Shown here piece by piece: positions 7,900 through 17,900 of a stretch of 35,347 nt of DNA. This stretch comes from Veillonella caviae (lineage in GTDB: Bacteria; Bacillota; Negativicutes; Veillonellales; Veillonellaceae). Location of the stretch: assembly GCF_003992125.1 (NCBI RefSeq), contig NZ_RQUY01000021.1, positions 1-35,347 on the forward strand, written 5' to 3'. The notes below the pieces were generated by a model, which was not told where the DNA came from, ran no database searches, and saw nothing but the letters and a program-made list of their open reading frames with translations. The position numbers were made by a program, and so were the translations under genes. How positions within the stretch are numbered: position 1 is the first letter of the stretch; every line of letters starts with the position of its first letter.

Positions 7900-8643
7900 A
7901 TGCATTTAGGAGATAAAGTAGCAATCGTTACTGGGGCATCCCGCGGTATTGGCCGTGCCGTAGCCATTCAATTAGCTCAAAATGGTGCTGATGTAGTTGT
8001 CAATTATAGTGGTAGCGAAAGTGCTGCTCAGGAAACAGTTGATGCTATTGAAGCATTGGGCCGTAAAGCAATTAAAATCAAAGCTAATGTAGCAAATGCT
8101 GAAGAAGTAGCTGCTATGGTAGAAGAAGCGCATAAAACATTTGGTCATATAGATATCCTTGTAAATAATGCAGGTATCACTCGTGATGGTTTGTTAATGC
8201 GTATGAAAGATGAAGATTTTGATGCAGTTATCGATATTAACCTTAAAGGGGTGTATTTGGTAACTAAAGCAGTATCTAAAATTATGATGAAACAGCGTTC
8301 TGGTCGCATTATTAACATGACATCTGTAGTAGGTGTTGCAGGAAATGCAGGCCAAACTAACTATGCTGCATCCAAAGCAGGTGTGATTGGGTTTACTAAA
8401 TCTTGTGCAAAAGAGTTAGCAAGTCGTGGCATTACAGTTAATGCTATTGCACCTGGTTTTATCAATACAGATATGACAGATGTGTTACCTGAAAAGGTAA
8501 AAGAGGCAATGCTCCAAGATATTCCATTGGGACGTATGGCGCATCCTGAAGAAGTCGCATCTGTCACAACATTCCTTGCTAGCGATTTTGCTAGCTACAT
8601 TACTGGCCAAGTTATCAATGTCGATGGCGGTATGGTAATGTAG
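7900..8643 (+). CDS. fabG: 3-oxoacyl-ACP reductase
   Basis: 247 residues, a classical short-chain dehydrogenase: TGASRGIGRA for NADPH, NNAGITRDGLLMRM, and the catalytic Ser/Tyr/Lys set with YAASKAG. The C-terminus (TGQVINVDGGMVM) is typical of FabG. It reduces 3-oxoacyl-ACP in fatty-acid elongation. Starts one base after fabD, with AAGGGGGT as ribosome site inside the end of fabD. Confidence 0.96.
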   Translation: MHLGDKVAIVTGASRGIGRAVAIQLAQNGADVVVNYSGSESAAQETVDAIEALGRKAIKIKANVANAEEVAAMVEEAHKTFGHIDILVNNAGITRDGLLMRMKDEDFDAVIDINLKGVYLVTKAVSKIMMKQRSGRIINMTSVVGVAGNAGQTNYAASKAGVIGFTKSCAKELASRGITVNAIAPGFINTDMTDVLPEKVKEAMLQDIPLGRMAHPEEVASVTTFLASDFASYITGQVINVDGGMVM

Positions 8644-8694
8644 TTGCAAAATTAGGCTATATATGAAATCCATTTGAAAGGAGGTGAACCACTA

Positions 8695-8925
8695 GTGAAC
8701 ACTTTCGATAAAGTTAAAGCAATCGTTGTGGAACAATTAGGCGTTGATGAAGCTGAAGTTACCATTGATTCTACATTCATCGACGACTTAGGCGCTGACT
8801 CCTTAGATATCGTTGAATTGATCATGGCATTCGAAGAAGAATTCAATGTTGAAATCCCTGACGACGTTGCAGAAAAAATCAAAACCGTTAAGGATACAGT
8901 AGAATATATTGATTCTGCTAAATAA
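8695..8925 (+). CDS. acpP: Acyl carrier protein
   Basis: 76 residues, acidic, with the phosphopantetheine serine at Ser36 in [10 protein letters not shown]. It carries the growing acyl chain for all Fab enzymes here. The true start is GTG at 8695: the long AAGGAGGTGA ribosome site (8678-8687) sits 7 bases before it, whereas an earlier in-frame TTG at 8674 overlaps that site and would add non-family residues. The unusually complete ribosome site suits a very abundant protein. Confidence 0.97.
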   Translation: MNTFDKVKAIVVEQLGVDEAEVTIDSTFIDDLGADSLDIVELIMAFEEEFNVEIPDDVAEKIKTVKDTVEYIDSAK

Positions 8926-8952
8926 GCTGTAAAGCTGACAATTCAGCCGTGT

Positions 8953-8972
8953 GGGGGGCCGAGTGGCCTCCC
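8953..8972 (+). other. GC-rich hairpin between acpP and the second FabK paralogue
   Basis: GGGGGGCC and GGCCTCCC pair around a GAGT loop (one G-U). There is no T run after it, so it is more likely an mRNA-stability or expression-tuning structure that lets acpP be expressed above the genes behind it. Confidence 0.5.
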
Positions 8973-9002
8973 AACCGGTTTTATTTACAGGAGGAATTGA
9001 TA

Positions 9003-9959
9003 GTGAAGCTCCCTGAACTTCGCATTGGGAATCTAGTGGCCAAAGTACCTATTATTCAAGGTGGTATGGCGATTAGATTGTCTACAGCTCGGTTGGCAGC
9101 CGCCGTTGCAAATGAAGGTGGTATCGGCCTTATAGCGGCATCTGGCTTGCCTTTTGATGAATTACGATATGAAATACAATTAGCTAGAAAATTATCACCT
9201 AACGGGATTATTGGTATAAATGCGATGGTAGCGGCTACGCAATTTGCAGGCCTCGTAAAAACAGCCATCGAAGAGGGCATAGATCTTGTAGTGGCAGGTG
9301 CCGGTTTTTCAAGAGATATGTTCGCAATGGGCAAGGAGTCTGGTACTCCTATTGTACCTATTGTTTCATCTGCAAAATTAGCACGCATTTCTGAAGGTTT
9401 AGGTGCTGCTGCGGTTATCGTAGAAGGCAGTGAAGCTGGTGGTCACTTGGGAACAGACCGTTCCGCTCGTGATATCGTACCAGAAGTGGTTGCAGCTGTG
9501 AAAAACATTCCAGTCATTGGTGCTGGTGGTGTGCTTGACGGCAAAGATATTGTAGATATGTTAAAATTAGGTGCTAGTGGCGTTCAAATGGGTAGCCGTT
9601 TTGCGGCATCTGATGAATGTAATGCATCTGATGAATTGAAAAAAATGTATGTTCGTGCTACGAACCCTGAGGACATTGTGTTGATTCAAAGTCCTGTAGG
9701 ACTTCCTGGACAGGCTATTAAAAACAAATTTGCTGAGTCTGTTTTAGATGGTACCGTGGCACCACCTACAGTGTGTGACAATTGTTTAAAACATTGTTCC
9801 CATAAATTCTGTATTATCCGCGCTCTATCTAGAGCTCAACAAGGAGATGTGGAAACAGGTTTGGTGTTCTCTGGCAATAATATGAGAAAAGTTGACAAGA
9901 TTATGCCAGTTAAAGATATTTTTGCTCAGTTAAAACAACAAGTAGCAGACATCGATTAA
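9003..9959 (+). CDS. FabK/nitronate monooxygenase family flavoprotein with C-terminal Cys cluster
   Basis: 318 residues. The TIM-barrel FMN motifs are present (PIIQGGMAIRLS, GAGGVLDGK, GVQMGSRF) with the active-site type histidine in SEAGGHLG. Unlike the gene at 6001 it has a cysteine/histidine-rich segment near residue 260 (CDNCLKHCSHKFC), seen in one NMO-like branch of the family. The start is GTG at 9003: AGGAGG (8989-8994) is 8 bases upstream, and the longer frame from 8949 adds an unlikely leader. Its place between acpP and fabF suggests a role in fatty-acid synthesis, perhaps enoyl reduction or isomerisation for unsaturated chains, but the reaction is not shown by sequence. Confidence 0.82.
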   Translation: MKLPELRIGNLVAKVPIIQGGMAIRLSTARLAAAVANEGGIGLIAASGLPFDELRYEIQLARKLSPNGIIGINAMVAATQFAGLVKTAIEEGIDLVVAGAGFSRDMFAMGKESGTPIVPIVSSAKLARISEGLGAAAVIVEGSEAGGHLGTDRSARDIVPEVVAAVKNIPVIGAGGVLDGKDIVDMLKLGASGVQMGSRFAASDECNASDELKKMYVRATNPEDIVLIQSPVGLPGQAIKNKFAESVLDGTVAPPTVCDNCLKHCSHKFCIIRALSRAQQGDVETGLVFSGNNMRKVDKIMPVKDIFAQLKQQVADID

Positions 9960-9993
9960 TTAAAAGGGCTATTAGCTATAAGAGGTGGAATAA

Positions 9994-11238
9994 TTGGAAA
10001 AACGTGTAGTAATTACTGGTTTAGGAGCTATTACTCCGGTTGGTATCGGTAAAGAAAATTTCTACAATGCGTTATTAGCAGGTCAATCTGGTATTGGTCC
10101 TATCACTCGATTTGATGCATCTGATTATGCAACACGCATTGCAGGGGAAGTAAAAGATTTTGACGTGACACAATATGGCGTAGATAAAAAAGAAGCTCGT
10201 CGTATGGATCGTTCTGTTCAGTTTGCTATTGGCGCAGCTGTGTTGGCAGCGGACGATGCTAAATTGGAACTTGATGAAGAAGATTTAGATCGTTGTGGTA
10301 CTGTAGTTGGTACTGGTATCGGCGGTATTGATTCTATCCATGAAGTATACGAAACATTATTTGAAAAAGGGCCTGGTCGTGTGAGCCCATTTGCAGTACC
10401 TATGATGATTGCAAATATGTCATCTGCACGTGTATCTATTCGCCTTGGCTTAAGAGGTCCTGTTGTTACTGATGTAACTGCATGTACTTCTGGTACAAAT
10501 GCTATCGGTGATGCATTCCGTATTATTCAACGTGGTGATGCAGATATCATGTTTGCTGGCGGTACAGAAGCAGCTATATCCCCGGCAGCAGTAGCAGGTT
10601 TCGCAGCTATGAAAGCTATGTCTACACGCAATGATGAACCGACAAAAGCATCTCGTCCATTTGATAGAGACCGCGATGGTTTCGTAATGGGCGAAGGTTC
10701 TGGTATCGTTGTCCTTGAAGAATTAGAACACGCTAAAAAACGCGGTGCTCACATTTATGCTGAAGTAGTTGGTTATGGTGCAAATGGCGACGCGTACCAC
10801 ATTACAGCTCCAGCACCAGGTGGTGTACAAGCTCGTAAATGTATGGAATTAGCTATTAAAGATGCTGGTATTAATTCTAATGATATTAACTACATCAATG
10901 CTCATGGTACATCTACTGGATTAAATGATAAAAATGAAACATTAGCTATCAAAGAATTGTTTGGTGAACATGCAAAAAATATTGCTGTTAACTCTACAAA
11001 ATCTATGACAGGCCATTTATTGGGTGCTGCTGGTGCTATCGAAACTATCGTTTTGGCGATGGCTATTGAAACTGGTAAAGTACATCCAACTATTAACTGC
11101 GATAATCCTGATGAAGGTTTAGATCTAGATTATGTTCGTGAAGGTGCTCGTGATTTACAAGTTAAATGTGCACTTTCTAATTCCTTTGGTTTTGGTGGTC
11201 ATAACGGTACACTCTGTGTACGCCGTTATGAAGACTAA
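9994..11238 (+). CDS. fabF: Beta-ketoacyl-ACP synthase II
   Basis: 414 residues; condensing enzyme for chain elongation. Catalytic residues are in the expected motifs: Cys in DVTACTSGTNA, His in NAHGTSTGLND and His in TKSMTGHLLGAAGA. The start is TTG at 9994, with AGAGGTGG at 9981-9988; no ATG is placed better. Its stop overlaps the ATG of rnc by one base (TAATG). Confidence 0.96.
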   Translation: MEKRVVITGLGAITPVGIGKENFYNALLAGQSGIGPITRFDASDYATRIAGEVKDFDVTQYGVDKKEARRMDRSVQFAIGAAVLAADDAKLELDEEDLDRCGTVVGTGIGGIDSIHEVYETLFEKGPGRVSPFAVPMMIANMSSARVSIRLGLRGPVVTDVTACTSGTNAIGDAFRIIQRGDADIMFAGGTEAAISPAAVAGFAAMKAMSTRNDEPTKASRPFDRDRDGFVMGEGSGIVVLEELEHAKKRGAHIYAEVVGYGANGDAYHITAPAPGGVQARKCMELAIKDAGINSNDINYINAHGTSTGLNDKNETLAIKELFGEHAKNIAVNSTKSMTGHLLGAAGAIETIVLAMAIETGKVHPTINCDNPDEGLDLDYVREGARDLQVKCALSNSFGFGGHNGTLCVRRYED

Positions 11239-11981
11239 TGGGGCGCTACGTACCGCATAAGAGTAATAAAATGACACAAGCTCGTGAAGATTCTCTTCAT
11301 GGGCTTGTTAGTCGTTTATCCATACCGAGTATTGATATTTCTGTATTAGATTGTGCATTTACTCATACATCTTATGCGAATGAACATAAATCTAAACACA
11401 TCCATCATAATCAACGCTTAGAATTTCTTGGTGATGCCGTTTTGGATTTGGTTATTGGGGAATATTTATTTAAACAATATCCAGATATGTCGGAAGGGAG
11501 TCTCACTAAAATCAAAGCAGCTACCGTTTGTGAGGATTCTCTGGCGTCTGTTAGTAGGACACTTCATTTAGGTAATTATTTATTATTAGGTCATGGTGAA
11601 AAGGCCTCTGGTGGCAATGATAGAAATTCGATATTAGCAGATACCTTTGAATCTTTAATTGGTGCCTTATATATTACTACCGATTTTGAAACGGTTCGCC
11701 AATTCGTATTATCCCATTTGCTAACGTATATCAAACAAGCACTAGAGGGAAAACGTGGCAAAGATTATAAGACTTTATTACAAGAATTTGTACAGCGAGA
11801 TGGAGATAAACATATCGTGTACAATTTGATTAGTGAATCCGGTCCGGATCATGCAAAAACTTTTTGTATGTCCGTTTCTATTGATGGTATAGATTATGAA
11901 TCTGGTTCTGGTAAGAGCAAAAAAATTGCAGAACAACATGCAGCTCAGTTGACTTTGGAAAAATTGATGGCTGCTATATAA
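11238..11981 (+). CDS. rnc: Ribonuclease III
   Basis: 247 residues; cuts double-stranded RNA, including rRNA precursors. The nuclease domain has the signature NQRLEFLGDAVLDLV (about residue 53) and DTFESLIGALYI; the C-terminal double-stranded RNA binding domain starts at about DYKTLLQEFVQ and ends with GKSKKIAEQHAAQLTLEKL. The ATG at 11238 overlaps the fabF stop; an alternative ATG at 11271 would give 236 residues, nearer the usual length, but neither has a strong ribosome site. The order acpP-fabF-rnc-smc-ftsY is widespread in Firmicutes. Confidence 0.95.
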   Translation: MGRYVPHKSNKMTQAREDSLHGLVSRLSIPSIDISVLDCAFTHTSYANEHKSKHIHHNQRLEFLGDAVLDLVIGEYLFKQYPDMSEGSLTKIKAATVCEDSLASVSRTLHLGNYLLLGHGEKASGGNDRNSILADTFESLIGALYITTDFETVRQFVLSHLLTYIKQALEGKRGKDYKTLLQEFVQRDGDKHIVYNLISESGPDHAKTFCMSVSIDGIDYESGSGKSKKIAEQHAAQLTLEKLMAAI

Positions 11982-11982
11982 G

Positions 11983-12005
11983 AAGCGCCGAAAGGCGCTT
12001 TTTAT
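11983..12005 (+). terminator. Terminator after rnc
   Basis: AAGCGCC-GAAA-GGCGCTT stem with a GNRA tetraloop followed by T residues, just after the rnc stop. It marks the end of the lipid operon. Confidence 0.85.
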
Positions 12006-12134
12006 ATAGCTGTCATTATGAGCAGTATAGTTGTTTAATGGTTTATATAGTGCTAATCTTGTTTCTAAAGAGTTTATATCATTAATGGATACTATTATGA
12101 ATTATATATGTTAGTTTGGAGGGAGTGAAAACCT

Positions 12135-13367
12135 ATGAAATACGGCATGATACCATTTTTTATACCTCATGTAGGTTGCCCACATGTATGTACCTTTTGC
12201 AATCAATCGAAAATTACTGAAACATTCGGTATAGGTCATTTAACTCCTTCTTATATACGACAAACCATAGAAGAGTATACTCAGCAATCTTTAAAAAAAT
12301 CATCTATGGGCATAGTATCCTTAATAGGATCTTCAGAAAATAGAGAAAATCATGTACTAGAAAAACAAGATACTCAACAGCTTAAAGGAAAAAGAAAATA
12401 TTGGGAAGTTTGTTTTTATGGAGGATCTTTTTCTGCCATCCCAAAAGCATTGCAAGAACAGTTATTGCAACCTGCGTATGAAGCTTTGCAAGAAGGGCTT
12501 ATAGATGGAATTCGGTGCTCTACAAGACCCGATGGAGTAGAAGATGAAGCTTTAGAGTTATTACAATCTTATGGGCTTACTACTGTAGAGCTAGGTGTGC
12601 AATCTATGAATGATACCGTCCTTACTTTGGCTAAGCGGGGACACACCAGTGATGATGTGCGAAGAGCCGTTACACAACTTCGTAAATTCAATATGACTGT
12701 AGGACTACAAATTTTGCCTGGTTTATTAGGGGATTCGTGGCAAACCATATTAGAAACAGCGGTAGAAATCGTAAAATTAAGGCCTGATTTTGTACGTATT
12801 TATCCAGTATTGGTCATTGAGAATACAGAATTAGCTGAGCAATATAAATCTGGAATTTATTTACCATTAACAACAGAACAAGCCCTTCAATATTGTAGTT
12901 TTTTAAAAACTTGGTTTGAGGAGCATCAGATTACTGTGATTCGTACGGGACTGCAAAGTACTGAGGAATTAGATAGAGGGTCTAGTTTGTTAGCTGGTCC
13001 TTATGAGCCGGCTATGGGGGAATTAGTGGCGAATGAGCAATGGCGACAGCGTATCATGCGATGTATAGACGAACACTATAATGCTCATTATGCTAATATA
13101 GTTAATCATTATGAGTATAGGAAACCTCAAATAACATGTAATTATAGAGCAGTAAAATACGAAAAAAATCACAAGTGCCGCAAAGATGATATACAATATA
13201 TTCATATTATGTATCCTAGAACGTTGACTTCCAAGGTGCGAGGATTGAAAAATCGTAATATTAATTATTTTAATGATGCCTATGAAAGTATAACTTTCAC
13301 ATGGAGAGAAAACGATACTATATCGAGCCCTATATGCTGTATAGATGGTATGAAATATATGTTATAA
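12135..13367 (+). CDS. Radical SAM protein, Elp3-like
   Basis: 410 residues. The 4Fe-4S cluster motif C15-x3-C19-x2-C22 (GCPHVCTFCNQ) is clear, followed by the family segments FYGGSFSAI, STRPDG and VELGVQSMNDTVL, which are typical of the bacterial Elp3-related group often found next to rnc and smc. It should bind SAM and generate a 5'-deoxyadenosyl radical; the substrate is unknown. The barrel covers about the first 310 residues; the C-terminal 100 are rich in Tyr, Asn and Lys and have no acetyltransferase motif that I can see. GGAGGGAG is 9 bases before the ATG. Confidence 0.85.
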   Translation: MKYGMIPFFIPHVGCPHVCTFCNQSKITETFGIGHLTPSYIRQTIEEYTQQSLKKSSMGIVSLIGSSENRENHVLEKQDTQQLKGKRKYWEVCFYGGSFSAIPKALQEQLLQPAYEALQEGLIDGIRCSTRPDGVEDEALELLQSYGLTTVELGVQSMNDTVLTLAKRGHTSDDVRRAVTQLRKFNMTVGLQILPGLLGDSWQTILETAVEIVKLRPDFVRIYPVLVIENTELAEQYKSGIYLPLTTEQALQYCSFLKTWFEEHQITVIRTGLQSTEELDRGSSLLAGPYEPAMGELVANEQWRQRIMRCIDEHYNAHYANIVNHYEYRKPQITCNYRAVKYEKNHKCRKDDIQYIHIMYPRTLTSKVRGLKNRNINYFNDAYESITFTWRENDTISSPICCIDGMKYML

Positions 13368-13410
13368 TGAAAGATATGGATATTTGAGGTTATAGAGAAA
13401 GGAGGCAGTC

Positions 13411-16400
13411 ATGCAATTACTGCGGTTAGAATTAAAAGGGTTTAAATCCTTTGCAGATAGAACAGTTGTAAAATTCTCCCCAGGGATGACTGCCGTTATT
13501 GGACCTAACGGGAGTGGTAAAAGTAATATTACGGATGCTATGAAATGGGTTCTAGGGGAATCTAATGTACGCAATTTGCGGGGACAACGTGCAGAAGACA
13601 TTATTTTCTCTGGCACAGAAAAACGTAAACCTATGAGTGCCGCTGAAGTAACTCTCGTATTTGATAATACTGATGGACAATTAGATATAGATATGCAAGA
13701 GGTGGCTATTACACGCCGTATTTATCGTACTGGAGAAAGTGAATTTCTCATCAATAAGCGCTCTTGTAGATTAAAAGATATTCATTTACTATTAGCCGAC
13801 ACGGGATTGGGGAAGGATTCGATGGCCATCATTGGGCAAAATCGAATCGATGCTATTTTGAATAGTAAACCGGAAGATCGTCGCCTCATATTTGAAGATG
13901 TAGCAGGTATTTCTCGTTTTAAAATCAATAAAGAAGATGCACTCCGCCGCATAGGCACTACAGAGCGCAATATGGAACGTGTACGCGATATTATGGCTAC
14001 TATTGAAGATCAATTAGGCCCTTTATCAGAAAAAGCGGAAACTACAAAACGATATATGGAATTAAGTCGGGCGAAACGAGAATATGATGGTGCCCTTGGC
14101 TTTCACAATTATAAAACTGCGGATCGATTGTTTACAAAAGCAGAAAACGATAATATTGCTCTGAAAGATGAAGAAATTGAATTACAAACGGAATTATCTA
14201 CCTTAGATGCACGTCGTCATTCATTGCAAGCGGCTAATGAAAAAGATCAAGCTCAATTAAAAACATGGGAAGAGGAGTTTTCTGAGAAACAACGCGATGA
14301 AGAACGAACTCGTGGTTCCTTGGCATTATTAGAAGAACAATTGAAAACGACGCAACGTGAAGTGGATGATACAAAATTACGCATTAGTGAAGTGGAGGCT
14401 ACTAAAAAAGGTGAAGAGCAGCAGCTACTCATATTAGATCATCTCATTGATGACGAATCTAAACAATTAACGGATGAGCAAGTTAGATTTGTAGAATTGG
14501 AAGCTCAGTATCAACAAGCTGTAGAGGTGTTGTCTAAAGAGCAATCATCTTGGCAATCTTTGGAGCATGACCGCCAAGCTTTTCAACAACGACAATTAGA
14601 AATTGTTACGTCCATTGAAACTGCTAAAGCGGGGTTGCGTAATTTAGAAAACCGAAAAATTGAATTGCACAAAGAATTGGAATCCATCGGTGTAGAAGCA
14701 AAAAACGTTGAGCAAGGGCTAAAAGATGCAAAAGAATCTCATGATATATTGGCTATTGAATTTAACAGTATTGGTGAGAAACGTAAACAGTTACTAGATA
14801 TTGAACAGACTGTGACACGGTCTTTGCGCGATGCTCGTAAAGAACTAAATCGTTTGAGCAGTGATACACAAAAAGCACAAGGCCGTTTAGAACTTTTATC
14901 TCAATGGGCTGAGCAGCATGAAGGCTATATGGAGGGTACTAAAAATATTCTCAATGGCAAAGGCGCGTGGCGCGATGCTATTAAAGGCGCCGTAGGGGAT
15001 TTGTTTACTGTAGGTGATACATTTACAGTAGCTATAGAGATTGCTTTAGGCGGCAGTGTTAATCACGTTGTGACAACAACGGCAAAGGCAGCATCGGAAG
15101 GTGTTCAATATCTGAAATCTATCCAAGGTGGTCGTGTAACTTTTTTGCCACTAGAGTCTGTAAAAGGTAAGCCTTATGATACACCAGCTCTACAAGAGGA
15201 AGGGGTTATTGGCACTGCTGTAGATTGTATTACTTTCAATCAGGAATATAGTCATATATTCCAATATCTCTTAGGCCGAACATTAGTGGTAGAAACGATG
15301 GATTGCGCCATTGCATTACAGAAGAAATATAATCAATCATTGCGCATCGTTACACTAACGGGTGAGCAATTTCAACCAGGTGGTTCATTAACAGGTGGTG
15401 CAACGAAGAGAAAACGAAGTTCTGTATTGAGCAGACGTGAAGAAGCTGCTCGTCTTGAACAGGAATTGGTTACCGTAGCAGAGCGAATGGCTCGATTGGA
15501 ACAACAAGTTAAAGATGATGAATCTCGCATTGAAAATGCTCAAAAAGAGCGCAGTACATTAGATGAGCAATATCAACATACCAATCTATTGTTTGTAGCA
15601 AGTGAAACTAAAATTCAAAATATCGAAAACGAGTTACAACGGAAACAACGTGTTCAAAAAGATATGGAAAATCGTATGATTCAAATCGATGTTGATTTAC
15701 GTCAAACCCGACAGAGTTTGGTGGATAGTGAGGCTCGTTTATCATCATTACAGGATATGTCGAATTCACAAGGTGATCAATCATCTATGATGAATCGATT
15801 GAGTAGATTGCAACAAGAACAGCAAGAGGCATACGAATTATTTACAGCATCTCGTTTACTATGTGAACGCTTATCGGCTACTTTGGAAGAAAGACGAGCG
15901 CAACAAGAACAAAGACGTAATAATTTAGACACCTTAGCATTGCGTTTGGAGCCATTAACATCGTTGTTATCATCTAGTAAAGAACGTTTAGAAACGATAT
16001 TACCTACAAAATTACAGGAAGGTAACGAATTATTACAACGCATCCAAGAGGAAGTGGAAAAGATTCGTGCTTTACGCGATACCGCCTATCAGTCTACATC
16101 GGGGGCTCGTCAAGAAATAGAAACAATTCTGTCAGATCAAGATCGTTTGAATCAACGTTATAAAGTAGTGCAAAATCGACTGGTTGATGCGGAAGGTAAG
16201 TTAACTCGTTATCGCATGGATTGTGAACGGGCCGTAGAGGATTTGGCTAATTTAGGTTATTCATTAGAGGATGCACAACATATCCAATTAGGTGGTTCGA
16301 TTCATGAATGGAAACAAGAACAAGCTCAGTTGATGGCTAGTATTGCTGCATTAGGTCAAATCAATCCCCATGCGGTGGAAGAATATGAAGAAACGAAGGG

Positions 16401-16965
16401 GCGATATGATTTTTTAACTACACAGTTAACGGATTTAGAAAAAGCGAAAGAACAATTACAGTCGGTTATTGCTGAAATGGATAAGGCCATGAGTATACAG
16501 CTTCATGATGTACTAGACATTGTTGGCAAACGTTTCCAAGAAGTGTTTAGTCAATTATTTGGCGGTGGTACGGCACAAATTGTACTGACGGATCCAGATA
16601 ATATTTTAACTGGTGGTATCGATTTTTACATTCAACCGCCAGGGAAAAAACGACAACAATTAACATTGTTATCTGGTGGGGAGCGAGCCTTGACGGTTAT
16701 TGCATTGCTTTTCTCGTTCCTCGACTATCGCCCAGCTCCATTCTGTGTGCTCGATGAAGTAGATGCGGCTTTAGATGAAGCTAATGTAGAAAGATTCAGT
16801 TCTTATTTAAATAGAGTAAATAAAGAAACACAATTTATCGTTGTATCGCATCGTAAGAAAACGATGGAAGCTGCCGAAGTATTACAAGGAGTGACCATGG
16901 TAGAACGAGGCGTATCTCGATTATTGACGGTATCATTTGAAGATGTGAAGGAGGATCTAGCATAA
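13411..16965 (+). CDS. smc: Chromosome segregation ATPase SMC
   Basis: 1184 residues, the usual length. Head: Walker A GPNGSGKS at 31-38, signature LSGGE at 1087-1091, Walker B VLDEVDAALDEAN near 1113. Two long coiled coils (about 170-500 and 670-1000) flank a hinge domain around 510-650 with glycine-rich GAVGDLF and GRVTFLPLE motifs. It compacts and segregates chromosomes with ScpA/ScpB, not encoded here. AAAGGAGG precedes the ATG. Its stop overlaps the ftsY start (TAATG). Confidence 0.97.
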   Translation: MQLLRLELKGFKSFADRTVVKFSPGMTAVIGPNGSGKSNITDAMKWVLGESNVRNLRGQRAEDIIFSGTEKRKPMSAAEVTLVFDNTDGQLDIDMQEVAITRRIYRTGESEFLINKRSCRLKDIHLLLADTGLGKDSMAIIGQNRIDAILNSKPEDRRLIFEDVAGISRFKINKEDALRRIGTTERNMERVRDIMATIEDQLGPLSEKAETTKRYMELSRAKREYDGALGFHNYKTADRLFTKAENDNIALKDEEIELQTELSTLDARRHSLQAANEKDQAQLKTWEEEFSEKQRDEERTRGSLALLEEQLKTTQREVDDTKLRISEVEATKKGEEQQLLILDHLIDDESKQLTDEQVRFVELEAQYQQAVEVLSKEQSSWQSLEHDRQAFQQRQLEIVTSIETAKAGLRNLENRKIELHKELESIGVEAKNVEQGLKDAKESHDILAIEFNSIGEKRKQLLDIEQTVTRSLRDARKELNRLSSDTQKAQGRLELLSQWAEQHEGYMEGTKNILNGKGAWRDAIKGAVGDLFTVGDTFTVAIEIALGGSVNHVVTTTAKAASEGVQYLKSIQGGRVTFLPLESVKGKPYDTPALQEEGVIGTAVDCITFNQEYSHIFQYLLGRTLVVETMDCAIALQKKYNQSLRIVTLTGEQFQPGGSLTGGATKRKRSSVLSRREEAARLEQELVTVAERMARLEQQVKDDESRIENAQKERSTLDEQYQHTNLLFVASETKIQNIENELQRKQRVQKDMENRMIQIDVDLRQTRQSLVDSEARLSSLQDMSNSQGDQSSMMNRLSRLQQEQQEAYELFTASRLLCERLSATLEERRAQQEQRRNNLDTLALRLEPLTSLLSSSKERLETILPTKLQEGNELLQRIQEEVEKIRALRDTAYQSTSGARQEIETILSDQDRLNQRYKVVQNRLVDAEGKLTRYRMDCERAVEDLANLGYSLEDAQHIQLGGSIHEWKQEQAQLMASIAALGQINPHAVEEYEETKGRYDFLTTQLTDLEKAKEQLQSVIAEMDKAMSIQLHDVLDIVGKRFQEVFSQLFGGGTAQIVLTDPDNILTGGIDFYIQPPGKKRQQLTLLSGGERALTVIALLFSFLDYRPAPFCVLDEVDAALDEANVERFSSYLNRVNKETQFIVVSHRKKTMEAAEVLQGVTMVERGVSRLLTVSFEDVKEDLA

Positions 16966-17900
16966 TGGCATTTGGATTCTTTGATAAGATTAAAGAGGGT
17001 TTAGAGAAAACTCGTAAATCCTTTGTGAAAAATGTAGAAAGCATTGTTATCGGTTATGCGCAAATCGATGATGAATTTCTTGATGATTTAGAAGCTGTCA
17101 TGCTTACTAGTGATTTAGGGCCTAAAACGACAGAATATTTGATGAAAGAAATCCGTCGTGGCGTTACGGAAGGCATTATTAATAATACTGGTGATGTTAT
17201 GCCTTTTATGGAAAGTCGTATTACAGAAATACTAGTGTCTCAAGAGGATGAAGTTACATTGCACCACCCAGAGGTCATCCTCGTTGTAGGTGTAAATGGT
17301 GTAGGTAAAACGACGACTATTGCAAAATTAGCTAATTATTATACAAAAGAGGGCAAAAAAGTCATTATTGCTGCTGGTGATACATTCCGTGCAGCTGCAG
17401 CAGATCAATTATCTATTTGGGCAGACCGTGTAGGTGTACCAATCATAAAACATAAAGAAGGGGCAGACCCTGCCGCTGTTGTATATGATGCTATGGAAGC
17501 TGCTAAGGCTCGTAATGCAGACTTTGTGATTGTCGATACTGCAGGACGTTTACACACAAAAGTTAACCTTATGGAAGAACTTAAAAAAATGGGTCGTGTA
17601 GCGAATAACCACGTAGAAGGTGCGCCACATCAAACATTACTCGTGCTCGATGGTACTACAGGTCAAAACGCAGTGAGCCAAGCTAAACTATTTGGACAAG
17701 CTGTACCTGTTAGTGGTATTGTAGTAACAAAATTAGATGGTACTGCTAAAGGGGGAGTTGTTATCTCCATTAAGGAAGAATTAGGTGTACCTGTCCGTTG
17801 GATTGGCGTTGGTGAAGGCATGGACGACTTGCGCCCATTTAATGCAAAAGAATTTGCCAATGCATTATTTGATAAAGGATTGATGCAAGGTGACAAATAA
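16965..17900 (+). CDS. ftsY: Signal recognition particle receptor FtsY
   Basis: 311 residues. SRP-type GTPase with N domain (1-about 90) and G domain: P-loop GVNGVGKT at 109-116, DTFRAAAADQL, DTAGRLHT, and TKLDGTAKGG. It guides ribosomes carrying membrane proteins to the SecYEG translocon. It lacks the long acidic A domain of E. coli FtsY, as is normal in Gram-positive-type lineages. Coupled to smc upstream by a one-base overlap, with AAGGAGG in the end of smc as ribosome site, and it overlaps the next gene by 11 bases. Confidence 0.97.
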   Translation: MAFGFFDKIKEGLEKTRKSFVKNVESIVIGYAQIDDEFLDDLEAVMLTSDLGPKTTEYLMKEIRRGVTEGIINNTGDVMPFMESRITEILVSQEDEVTLHHPEVILVVGVNGVGKTTTIAKLANYYTKEGKKVIIAAGDTFRAAAADQLSIWADRVGVPIIKHKEGADPAAVVYDAMEAAKARNADFVIVDTAGRLHTKVNLMEELKKMGRVANNHVEGAPHQTLLVLDGTTGQNAVSQAKLFGQAVPVSGIVVTKLDGTAKGGVVISIKEELGVPVRWIGVGEGMDDLRPFNAKEFANALFDKGLMQGDK

